Source: Streptomyces sp. JJ36 (GTDB taxonomy: Bacteria > Actinomycetota > Actinomycetes > Streptomycetales > Streptomycetaceae). Taken from it: DNA of 55,883 bases. Below the pieces are notes generated by a model. That model was not told the DNA's origin, did no database searches, and saw only the letters and a list, made by a program, of their open reading frames with translations. The stretch lies in NCBI RefSeq assembly GCF_021696945.1, contig NZ_JACYHE010000037.1, positions 1 to 55,883 on the forward strand, read 5' to 3'. Position numbers and translations under genes: made by a program. Shown here one piece after another: positions 40,742-47,852 of this stretch (positions within the stretch are counted from its first letter, which is position 1; every line of letters begins with the position of its first letter).

Positions 40742-41010
40742 GCGCGGGGCTACGGATACTGCGCGGCGCCCCGGAGCCGGACGAACTGGCCGCCGTGACG
40801 GCCGTGCTGCTGACTCTCGCCGCACGCCGGGCCCCGCACGGCGCTCCCGCGGCGGGGAGCGCGCCGGGCGGTGCCGGGCCCGGGGGCGGTGAAGCGGGGT
40901 GGCCGGGCGGTCGCACGGCGCCCTGGTGCCGGGAGCACACCGGTCCGCGGTCGCCCGTCGCCTGGGCGTCCCGGCCGGGTACGGCCTGGCGCCCGCGGGC
41001 CGGGGGCTGA
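40738..41010 (+). CDS. accE: Acyl-CoA carboxylase epsilon subunit, 90 aa
   Basis: A small protein with the characteristic N-terminal block LRILRGAPEPDELAAVTAVL of actinobacterial epsilon subunits, then a variable Gly/Pro region and a Trp/Arg-containing tail. Epsilon subunits bind the alpha-beta carboxylase complex and increase its activity. GTG 40738 overlaps the accB stop (GTGA), so the two are coupled. The match rests on the N-terminal block and on position. Confidence 0.85.
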   Translation: MSAGLRILRGAPEPDELAAVTAVLLTLAARRAPHGAPAAGSAPGGAGPGGGEAGWPGGRTAPWCREHTGPRSPVAWASRPGTAWRPRAGG

Positions 41011-41057
41011 GGCTCCGCGCGGAGAACGGAGTGCACGGCGGGCGGCCGGGGGCCGCG

Positions 41058-42017
41058 TCAGTGCGGGTCGCGGACCGCGACGTCGCAGGAGGCCACCTCG
41101 GCACCGCCCTGATGGAAGGTCACCGGGACCACGCTCCGCCCGCCGAGGCAGTTCTGCGGCTCGGCCACGGAGAGCAGGCAGGGCGAGTCGAACTCGATGT
41201 ACCGCCGGAAGCTGCCGGCGCATCCCACGAAGAGGCCGTCGGGGCAGCCCAGGGCGGTGAGGGCCGCCTGGCGTGCGGCCTCCATCACCACCATGCCCGG
41301 GAAATGGTCGACACGGTGGTCGAAGAGGACGGGGTGGTCCGGGTCCGCGCGCAGCGTCCACACCTGGTCGACCTCGGTGACGCCGAGCACCACGTCCTGC
41401 TCCGCACACCGCCCGACCCGCTCGGCCGCCACGGGCTCCGGCAGCGGTCGCTCCACGACGTTGCCCGCCCGGGCGCCGCGCAGTCTTCGGTAGACGCGGT
41501 CCGGTATGCAGGCCGCCGTGGTGCTCCCGGTGCCGATGCGCCGGCCGTCCCGGTAGCAGGTGACGTCGTAGGCGAACCCGCTCACCGCGGTGCCGCGCCG
41601 GGAGACCTCGCTCAGCCGGACGTCCAGCACCAGGTCCGCCGGGCGGTCGGCGAGCCGTACGCCGTCCTCGGTCACCTGGAAGGAGGTGTCCCGGGTGGCG
41701 AACCGGGTGTCGCCGGGCACCCGCAGCACCTGATGGGCGACGAGCAGCCCCGCCTGCCGGATGGTCTCGGCGAGCAGCATGGGGTCGTGCCAGGAGCCGG
41801 CCACGGGACCGTAGTAGCTGTGGCCACGCGGCCACTGGGCGCCGACCCGGTAGGCGTGCTCACCGTCCGGGCGGATACCGGTCAGCAGCACCTCGGAGAC
41901 GGCGGCGCGGTGCACCAGGGTGCGGGGCACGGTCTGTTCGAAGAGTTCCGGCTCCGCGGGAAAGGAGCCCGGAGCCGGGCGGTCGGTAGGAAGAGGGGTC
42001 TGAAGAAGTGCACTCAT
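41058..42017 (-). CDS. AfsA/ScbA-family GBL-type signal synthase, 319 aa
   Basis: Two tandem AfsA hot-dog repeats are visible: the first contains FEQTVPRTLVHRAAVSEVLLT and WPRGHSYYG; the second contains VERPLPEPVAAERVGR and HPVLFDHRVDHFPGMVVMEAARQAA. AfsA proteins join a beta-keto acyl-ACP to dihydroxyacetone phosphate in the first step of GBL signal synthesis; members also make furan or butenolide signals, so the exact signal is open. ATG 42017 is preceded by AGGAGG at 6 bases. It is divergent from a TetR receptor, with a perfect palindrome between them, the standard layout for signal/receptor autoregulation. Confidence 0.95.
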   Translation of the reverse strand: MSALLQTPLPTDRPAPGSFPAEPELFEQTVPRTLVHRAAVSEVLLTGIRPDGEHAYRVGAQWPRGHSYYGPVAGSWHDPMLLAETIRQAGLLVAHQVLRVPGDTRFATRDTSFQVTEDGVRLADRPADLVLDVRLSEVSRRGTAVSGFAYDVTCYRDGRRIGTGSTTAACIPDRVYRRLRGARAGNVVERPLPEPVAAERVGRCAEQDVVLGVTEVDQVWTLRADPDHPVLFDHRVDHFPGMVVMEAARQAALTALGCPDGLFVGCAGSFRRYIEFDSPCLLSVAEPQNCLGGRSVVPVTFHQGGAEVASCDVAVRDPH

Positions 42018-42104
42018 CGCTGGCCTCCTGACCATACGAGCAGGGCAGACGCCGGGTCCCGGACCCGTGGCCTGGTGGTGCAGTGGTGCAGACGCGAATT
42101 ACCG

Positions 42105-42120
42105 TACCAGTCGACTGGTA
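42105..42120. promoter_or_regulatory. Perfect 16-bp palindrome, GBL-type autoregulatory element between synthase and receptor genes
   Basis: TACCAGTCGACTGGTA is a perfect palindrome followed by a T-run. It resembles the autoregulatory elements bound by GBL receptors and shares ACCAGTCGAC with the operator at 35059. It lies between the divergent synthase and receptor genes and could control both. Confidence 0.8.
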
Positions 42121-42221
42121 TTTTTTAAGCCCGCGGAGCAGGATTGCCCGTAGGCTTGCCGCGGGGGGGGCGCGGGGCAGGCGGCACGCCGCTCCGCGCA
42201 CCGTGGCGGAAGGGAGGATCT

Positions 42222-42953
42222 GTGCCGAGGGCCAAGCAGGAGCGTGCCGAGGTCACCCGGGCGGCGATCGTGGAGGGTGCGGCCCGGGCCTTCGACGCGG
42301 CCGGGTTCGGCAGCACCAGCCTGAGCGACATCGTGAAGGAGGCGGGGGTGACCAAGGGCGCCCTCTACTTCCACTTCGCGTCGAAGGAGTCGCTGGCCTA
42401 CGCCGTGATGGAGGACCAGTTCGACACCGCAGCCCTGCTGGAACGGGTCGAGCGGCCCGGCGTCCAGACGGCGATCGACCTGACGCACCGCATGGCCCGG
42501 GAGCTGCGCAGCAACGTGCGGGTGCGGGCCGGCATCCGGCTCGTCCTGGAGTACGGCTCCTTCTCCGACCCGGACCGCCGGTTCTACGACCGGTGGATCG
42601 CCACCCTGCGGGCCTGCCTGGAGCCGGCGCGGGACAGCGGGGATCTCCGCCCGGAGGTGTCCGCGGAGGACGCGGCGACCCTGGTGGTCGGTTCCTTCAC
42701 CGGCATCCAGATCGCCTCGCAGGTCCGCACCGGCCGGGAGGACCTGACCCGGCGGGTCACGGACCTGTGGACCTGGCTGCTGCCCGGACTCGTCCCGCCC
42801 CGCCGCCTCGGGCGCTTCGACCCCGCCGGCTCGGCCGATCTGGACACCGTGTTCGGGCTGCCGGACGCCGCCGGCACGGTGCCGGCCGTGGCCGCGGGCT
42901 CCCGGTCTCCGGCCGCGGACCGCACCGGGGAACCGGCGACGGCCGGCCGCTGA
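42222..42953 (+). CDS. TetR-family GBL-type receptor/repressor, 243 aa
   Basis: The N-terminal HTH (AFDAAGFGSTSLSDIVKEAGVTKGALYFHFASKESLA) is the highly conserved form seen in ScbR/ArpA-type receptors. The ligand-binding half keeps the usual pattern (RVRAGIRLVLEYGSF, FTGIQIASQV), and a Pro/Ala-rich tail of ~45 residues extends beyond the usual length. It starts at GTG 42222, with GGGAGG 5 bases upstream. It should repress target promoters until the signal made by the neighbouring AfsA-type enzyme binds. Confidence 0.94.
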   Translation: MPRAKQERAEVTRAAIVEGAARAFDAAGFGSTSLSDIVKEAGVTKGALYFHFASKESLAYAVMEDQFDTAALLERVERPGVQTAIDLTHRMARELRSNVRVRAGIRLVLEYGSFSDPDRRFYDRWIATLRACLEPARDSGDLRPEVSAEDAATLVVGSFTGIQIASQVRTGREDLTRRVTDLWTWLLPGLVPPRRLGRFDPAGSADLDTVFGLPDAAGTVPAVAAGSRSPAADRTGEPATAGR

Positions 42954-42965
42954 CCCGGCGCCCCG

Positions 42966-43691
42966 TCAGGACCGGTCCCGGGAGGCGCGGGGCTCCGGAA
43001 GCCCCGGGCCGCCGTCGCCCGGAGACGCCCGGTCCGCGTCAGCCGTCCCTGCGGGGGCCGTCCCGTCCGGGGCTGCGGAGTCCGTGACGGCCGTCCAGTC
43101 CGTGTCCGGGGCGAGCAGCGGCAGCAGCAGCCGCCACACCCCGTCGAGCCAGCGTTCCGCCTCCGTCTGCGCGTACCCCATCCAGGCGAGGGTCTCCAGC
43201 CCGAGCACGGTGGCGGTCACCAGCGTCCGTGCCGAGGCGTCCGCCACCGCGCGCCCCAGTTCGCCGCCCGCCCGCGCGTCGTCCAGCAGCCGGCAGCACT
43301 GTGCGAGCCAGCGGGTGTAGAGGTCGTGGACCGAGGGCTCCTCCCCCGCGGGGCGCTCCCGGGTCACCCGCACGGAGGCGCGTACGAAGGGGTCCTCGCG
43401 GAGCAGCCGGTTGAAGGCCCGGGTGACGTCCACCAGGGTCTCCAGCGCCGAGTCCCGCTCCTGGCGCAGGTCCCCGACGACCTCCTCCAGCACGTCGTCG
43501 CCGCGCGCCTGGATCGCCTCCGCGAGCGCCTGCTTGGTGGGGAAGTGGAAGAACAGCGCCCCCTTGGTCACCCCGGCCGCGCGACTGACGTCGGCCAGGG
43601 AGGCGGCGGTGAAGCCCCGCCGGTCGACCTGCTCGGCCGCGGACCACAGCAACCGCTCCACCGTGCGCGCCGACCGTTCCTGCTTCACCAT
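42966..43691 (-). CDS. Second TetR-family GBL-receptor homologue (possible pseudo-receptor), 241 aa
   Basis: The HTH (RRGFTAASLADVSRAAGVTKGALFFHFPTKQALAEAI) is closely related to that of the receptor next door, but the remainder is diverged. ATG 43691 gives the standard N-terminus (VKQERSARTVERLL). A Pro/Ala/Asp-rich tail ends the protein. Paired receptors are common in Streptomyces: one binds the signal, and the other, a pseudo-receptor, often binds the antibiotic or no signal. Which is which cannot be decided from sequence alone. It converges on the first receptor (12-base gap) and is downstream of the B12-fold gene on the same strand. Confidence 0.9.
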   Translation of the reverse strand: MVKQERSARTVERLLWSAAEQVDRRGFTAASLADVSRAAGVTKGALFFHFPTKQALAEAIQARGDDVLEEVVGDLRQERDSALETLVDVTRAFNRLLREDPFVRASVRVTRERPAGEEPSVHDLYTRWLAQCCRLLDDARAGGELGRAVADASARTLVTATVLGLETLAWMGYAQTEAERWLDGVWRLLLPLLAPDTDWTAVTDSAAPDGTAPAGTADADRASPGDGGPGLPEPRASRDRS

Positions 43692-43752
43692 CGCCCCACT
43701 CCGTCCCCGCCCTCCGGGCGGGAGGGCCCGTCCCGCCCGCCCGGAGGGCTCG

Positions 43753-44295
43753 TCACCCTCGATGTCCCGTCGCCCGGTCACCGGCGGCCCACGCGGCTGC
43801 CGGGCCCCCCGCAGTTCCCGCGCCCGGCCCGGCACGCCCGGCCGGGGAGGGCGCGGCCCGCCGCGGGAGCAGGAAGGCGGCGTCGGCCAGGTCGGCCAGC
43901 ACAGCGGCGACTCCGAGTTCCCGCAGCGCGACTGCGGCCGGCCCGGGCAGTCGCCAGGCGCCGTCCCCGCTGCCGCCCACGAAGACCGGCCGCCGCACGC
44001 CGCCGGCCGCGCACCACCGGCGCAGCCCGGTCAGTTCCCGGGCCAGCGGCGCGCCCGGACCGCCGGCCAGCAGCAGCGCCTCGGCCCGCGGATGCCGGAC
44101 CAGCGCGGCCAGGGCACCGGGCAGAGTCACGCCCGTGCCCAGGTTGACCGTGCGGAAGCCGCGGCAGCGCAGCCGCATCGAGACCAGGAACCCCTCGGTG
44201 GCGGGCAGCGAGTCGCCGAGCGCACCCACCACCACCAGCCGGGCGGCGTCACCGTCCCCAGGGGCTTCCGTACGTCCGTCCTCGAGACCCGGCAC
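43753..44295 (-). CDS. B12-binding-fold protein (mutase sigma-subunit type) lacking the cobalamin His ligand, 180 aa
   Basis: The Rossmann-like core (VVVGALGDSLPATEGFLVSMRLRCRGFRTVNLG ... AEALLLAG) resembles small cobalamin-binding subunits of methylaspartate-type mutases. The canonical DxHxxG motif reads DSLPAT, so the His that ligates cobalt and the Gly are both replaced. No mutase large subunit is nearby. It may have become a ligand-sensing or scaffold domain; function unknown. The last ~40 residues are low-complexity. GTG 44295 is preceded by GAGG. It starts the leftward operon that includes the second TetR homologue, under the tandem operators at 44370-44413. Confidence 0.7.
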   Translation of the reverse strand: MPGLEDGRTEAPGDGDAARLVVVGALGDSLPATEGFLVSMRLRCRGFRTVNLGTGVTLPGALAALVRHPRAEALLLAGGPGAPLARELTGLRRWCAAGGVRRPVFVGGSGDGAWRLPGPAAVALRELGVAAVLADLADAAFLLPRRAAPSPAGRAGPGAGTAGGPAAAWAAGDRATGHRG

Positions 44296-44369
44296 GGTTC
44301 CTCACCTCCCGGCGCACGGCCGTCTCCGGTCCCGCCGCCCGGCACCGGACGACGACCACCCCATCGTAA

Positions 44370-44413
44370 AAACCGGTCGAACGGTATGTCAATGGAAACC
44401 GGTCGAACGGTAT
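44370..44413. promoter_or_regulatory. Two tandem GBL-type operator repeats
   Basis: AAACCGGTCGAACGGTAT occurs identically at 44370-44387 and 44396-44413 (26-bp phase). Each is an imperfect palindrome of the autoregulatory-element type. They lie between the divergent B12-fold and 3-hydroxyacyl-CoA dehydrogenase genes. The core ACCGGTCGA differs by one base from ACCAGTCGA at 42107 and 35062. Confidence 0.8.
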
Positions 44414-44519
44414 CCACTCTGGTGGGGCCCCGGCCCGGCCGGCACCCCACCCCGGGGCCCCCGGCCGGGCGGTAGTAGGTTGGCGGCGCATTCTCAGCGT
44501 CGAGAGTCGTGGAGGCAGG

Positions 44520-45383
44520 GTGAGCGAGCCGGACGTGCGGCGAGTGGGCGTGATCGGCGGCGGGACCATGGGGCTCGGCGTGGCCTATGTGTGCGCCGCC
44601 GCGGGGTGCGCGGTCACCCTCGTGGAACCCGACCCGGAACAGGCGGAACGCGCGCGCGAGACCGCCCGGAAGCAGGCGGCGCGCGCCGTGGAGCGCGGCA
44701 AGCTGGACGCCTCCGCCGCCGGGGCCCTGCCGGACCGGATCGACGTCGCGCAAGCCGTGGCCGGACTCCCCCGCGGGCTGGACCTGGTGGTGGAGGCGGT
44801 GCCCGAGCGGGCCGACCTCAAGCGCCGGGTGCTCACCGAGGCCGAAGCGCGCGAACCGGAGCTGCTGGCCAGCAACACCAGCGGGCTCAGCATCGACGGG
44901 CTGGCCGGCGCCCTCGAACGCCCCGGCGCCTTCCTCGGGCTGCACTTCTTCAACCCCGTCTGGTCGATGCCCCTGGTGGAGATCGTCCGGGGCGCCGCCA
45001 CCACGGACGCCGCCCTGGAGCGGGCACGCGCCACGGCCGCGCTGATCGGCAAGGAGACCATCGTCGTCCGCGACGCCCCCGGCTTTGCCACCAGCCGGCT
45101 GGGGGTGGCCATCGGGCTGGAGGCGATGCGGATGCTGGAGGACGGCGTGGCGGACGCCGAGGACATCGACCGCGCCATGGAGCTGGGCTACAAGCACCCG
45201 ATGGGCCCGCTCCGCCTCACCGACCTGGTCGGCCTCGACGTGCGGCTGGACATCGCGCAGCACCTCGCCGCGACCTACGGGCCGCGCTTCGAGCCACCCC
45301 GCATCCTCCGGGAGAAGGTCGCGGCCGGCGAGCTGGGCCGCAAGTCCGGCCGCGGCTTCTACACCTGGCCGCAGGGCGGCTGA
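44520..45383 (+). CDS. 3-hydroxyacyl-CoA dehydrogenase family protein, 287 aa
   Basis: The N-terminal NAD-binding motif is GVIGGGTMGLGVAYVCAAAG with an acidic residue after the second strand (VEPD). The catalytic region contains SNTSGLSI and GLHFFNPVWSMPLVEIV with the active-site His. The C-terminal helical domain ends in KSGRGFYTW. The length is that of stand-alone 3-hydroxybutyryl-CoA dehydrogenases. They oxidise or reduce 3-hydroxyacyl-CoA with NAD(H). The start GTG 44520 has GGAGG upstream. Because it lies under two GBL-type operators next to signal genes, it may modify the signal's acyl chain or side-chain oxidation state (inference); a primary-metabolic role is the alternative. Confidence 0.92.
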   Translation: MSEPDVRRVGVIGGGTMGLGVAYVCAAAGCAVTLVEPDPEQAERARETARKQAARAVERGKLDASAAGALPDRIDVAQAVAGLPRGLDLVVEAVPERADLKRRVLTEAEAREPELLASNTSGLSIDGLAGALERPGAFLGLHFFNPVWSMPLVEIVRGAATTDAALERARATAALIGKETIVVRDAPGFATSRLGVAIGLEAMRMLEDGVADAEDIDRAMELGYKHPMGPLRLTDLVGLDVRLDIAQHLAATYGPRFEPPRILREKVAAGELGRKSGRGFYTWPQGG

Positions 45384-45636
45384 CACCGCCTCACCGCCTC
45401 CGGACACCGGGGGGACGGGCCGGCCTGTCGCCCCCGGCCGACCGGGTCCAGGGACGTGCCGACCGGTCCCCCCGGGCAGCGCCCGCCGGCCCCGTCCCCC
45501 TGGCGCCCCGCCTCCCCCGTTCACCGGCTCGGCGGGGCGCAGACCGCTTCCCGGGGCGCGTCGGAGGCGTGGGGCGGGCCGGGCGGGGCACAGTGAGGGA
45601 CCGCCCCCACCGGACCCCACGAAGGAGCTGGTTCCC
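45384..45636. other. Intergenic region without visible gene
   Basis: 253 very GC-rich bases between two rightward genes. The only clear signal is AAGGAG at 45622, the ribosome site for the next gene. Confidence 0.5.
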
Positions 45637-47211
45637 GTGCCCGACCGCCCCGGCACCCCCGCGCGGCCCGCGCCGGAGCCCGCCCGCGGCACGGACCCCG
45701 CACCCCGCTGCCTGGTGACCGGCGCCAGCGGATACATCGGCGGCCGGCTGGTGCCGGCCCTGCTGGACGCGGGATACGCCGTGCGCTGCCTGGCCCGTAC
45801 GCCCGCCAAGCTGCGCGACCACCCGTGGGCGGACCGGGTGGAGGTGGTGCGCGGCGACGTCACCGACGCCGCCTCCCTGGCGGAGGCGATGCGCGGCGCT
45901 CAGATCGCCTACTACCTGGTGCACGCGCTCGGCGGCGGGCGGGACTTCGAGGAGAAGGACCGCCGGGCGGCCCGGACCTTCGGCGAGCAGGCCCGGGCGG
46001 CGGGTCTGCGGCGCCTGGTCTACCTCGGCGGCCTCACCCCCGCCGGAGTGCCGGAGCGCGAACTCTCCCCGCATCTCCGCTCCCGTGCCGAGGTCGGGCG
46101 CATCCTGCTGGACTGCGGGGTGCCCACCGCCGTGCTGCGGGCCGCGGTGGTGATCGGCTCCGGATCGGCGTCGTTCGAGATGCTGCGCTATCTGACCGAA
46201 CGCCTGCCGGTGATGGTCACCCCGAGCTGGGTGGGCACGACGCTGCAACCCATCGCCGTACGCGACGTGCTGCGCCTGCTGGTGGGCTGCGCGGAGCTGC
46301 CGGAGGAGGTCAGCCGGGCCTTCGACGTCGGCGGGCCGGACGTGCTGACGTACCGGGAGATGATGCAGCGGTACGCCGCGGTGGCCGGGCTGCCCCGGCG
46401 GCTGATCGTGCCGGTGCCGGTCCTCACCCCGCGGCTGTCCAGCCAGTGGATCGGCCTGGTCACCCCGGTTCCGCCGGCCATCGCCCGGCCGCTGGCGGAG
46501 TCGTTGCGGCACGAGGTGGTCTGCCACGAGCGGGACATCGCGCGGTACGTGCCCGACCCCCCGGGCGGGCTGCTGGGCGTCGACCGCGCGCTGCGCCTCG
46601 CCCTCCAGCGGGTGCGGGACGCCGAGGTGGCGACCCGCTGGTCCTCCGCCTCGGTACCGGGCGCGCCCAGCGACCCGCTGCCCACCGACCCCGACTGGTC
46701 GGGCGGCAGCCTCTACACCGACCGCCGGGAACGGCGCGCCGCCGCCTCGCCGGAGGCCCTCTGGCGGGTGATCGAGGGCATCGGCGGCGACCGCGGCTGG
46801 TACTCCTCCCGCTTCGCCTGGTCGGTGCGGGGCCGGCTGGACCGGTTCGCGGGAGGCGTCGGCCTGCGCCGCGGGCGGCGGGACGCCGACCGGCTGCGGG
46901 TAGGCGACTCGCTGGACTTCTGGCGGGTCGAGGAGATCGAGCCGGGGCGCCTGCTGCGGCTCCGCGCCGAGATGCGGCTGCCCGGGCTGGCCTGGCTGGA
47001 GCTGCGGGTGGGCACGGACGCCCAGGGCCGTACGGTCTACCGGCAGCGCGCGCTGTTCCACCCGCACGGGCTGACGGGCCACGCCTACTGGTGGGCCGTC
47101 GCACCCTTCCACGGACTGGTGTTCGGCGGCATGGCACGGAACATCACCGAAGCCGCCACGGCGGCCGAGGCCGCCCGGCCCGCCGGAACCGCCACCCGGC
47201 AACCCGGCTGA
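45637..47211 (+). CDS. NAD(P)-dependent SDR/NmrA-like protein with C-terminal DUF2867 domain, 524 aa
   Basis: Residues ~25-330 form an NAD(P)-binding Rossmann domain starting with LVTGASGYIGGRLV and including GDVTDAASL and YYLVHAL. Residues ~360-510 match DUF2867, a polyketide-cyclase-like fold (LWRVIEGIGGDRGWYSS ... DSLDFWRVEEIEPGRLLRL). This fusion is common in actinobacteria and its reaction is unknown. The start is GTG 45637, with AAGGAG 9 bases upstream. It reads with the preceding dehydrogenase but is 253 bases away, so it is probably a separate unit. Confidence 0.88.
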   Translation: MPDRPGTPARPAPEPARGTDPAPRCLVTGASGYIGGRLVPALLDAGYAVRCLARTPAKLRDHPWADRVEVVRGDVTDAASLAEAMRGAQIAYYLVHALGGGRDFEEKDRRAARTFGEQARAAGLRRLVYLGGLTPAGVPERELSPHLRSRAEVGRILLDCGVPTAVLRAAVVIGSGSASFEMLRYLTERLPVMVTPSWVGTTLQPIAVRDVLRLLVGCAELPEEVSRAFDVGGPDVLTYREMMQRYAAVAGLPRRLIVPVPVLTPRLSSQWIGLVTPVPPAIARPLAESLRHEVVCHERDIARYVPDPPGGLLGVDRALRLALQRVRDAEVATRWSSASVPGAPSDPLPTDPDWSGGSLYTDRRERRAAASPEALWRVIEGIGGDRGWYSSRFAWSVRGRLDRFAGGVGLRRGRRDADRLRVGDSLDFWRVEEIEPGRLLRLRAEMRLPGLAWLELRVGTDAQGRTVYRQRALFHPHGLTGHAYWWAVAPFHGLVFGGMARNITEAATAAEAARPAGTATRQPG

Positions 47212-47247
47212 CGCCCCGCCGGAGAGTTTCCCGTACTGCGTGCCGGG

Positions 47248-47778
47248 CTACCCGGCGGACCCGCGTTCCTCGTCCAGGTGGTCGTTCAGCGTCCGCAGGA
47301 AGCGCAGCACGGTCCTCAGTTCGGCCTCGGTGAACTCCTGCCGGGTCGCGTCGACGCTCCGCGCCAGCGGGCGGAAGGACTCCCGGGCGACCGACCGGCC
47401 GAGGGGCGCGTAGTGGAGGTGGACCACCCGGCCGTCCGCCGCGTCCCGGACCCGGCGTACGTGACCGGCCCGCTCCAGGCGGTCCAGGCAGGCGGTGACG
47501 GCACCGGAGGTGAGACGGAGGTGGTCCCGCAGCCGGCCCGGCGTCAGCGCGCCGCCCTTCCCGTCACCGTCCAGGATCGCGATGAGCGCGGCCACATCGG
47601 TGTGGTGCAGCCCCTGGGAACGGGCGAACTCCTGCGCGGTCCGCTGGAAGGCGGCGTTCATCCGGCGGAGCTGCACGGCGAAGGAGCGCAGACCGGCGGC
47701 GGACGCGGGTGGCTCCGGGCCGTCCCGGCCGGGCGGCGGCGCATCCACGGAGCCCTCGCCGTCGGAAGAGGCGTTCAC
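47248..47778 (-). CDS. MarR-family transcriptional regulator, 176 aa
   Basis: The winged-helix core is LTPGRLRDHLRLTSGAVTACLDRLERAGHVRRVRD followed by the wing ADGRVVHLHYAPLG. The flanking helices should form the dimer interface. I prefer GTG 47778; a TTG farther up at 47802 would lie inside the palindromic operator. It is divergent from the MMPL exporter gene, and the perfect palindrome between them makes it the likely repressor of both. Confidence 0.9.
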   Translation of the reverse strand: MNASSDGEGSVDAPPPGRDGPEPPASAAGLRSFAVQLRRMNAAFQRTAQEFARSQGLHHTDVAALIAILDGDGKGGALTPGRLRDHLRLTSGAVTACLDRLERAGHVRRVRDAADGRVVHLHYAPLGRSVARESFRPLARSVDATRQEFTEAELRTVLRFLRTLNDHLDEERGSAG

Positions 47779-47796
47779 CGGTCCAGGATACAAGTC

Positions 47797-47811
47797 TCTC
47801 AATCATTGAGA
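47797..47811. promoter_or_regulatory. MarR operator: perfect palindrome between regulator and exporter genes
   Basis: TCTCAATCATTGAGA is a perfect 7+1+7 palindrome followed by the A/T-rich ATATTG, in the 74-base divergent gap. It has the size and form of typical MarR binding sites. Confidence 0.8.
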
Positions 47812-47852
47812 TATATTGCACCGGCCCCCGACCACCCTGATGAGGACACTTC

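Noticed and set aside
38468..41104. Long minus-strand open frame across accB
   Set aside because: It is antisense to a clear carboxyltransferase gene, with no recognisable protein features.
47779..47802. TTG at 47802 as start of the MarR gene
   Set aside because: It lies inside the palindromic operator and has no better ribosome site; GTG 47778 is more likely.
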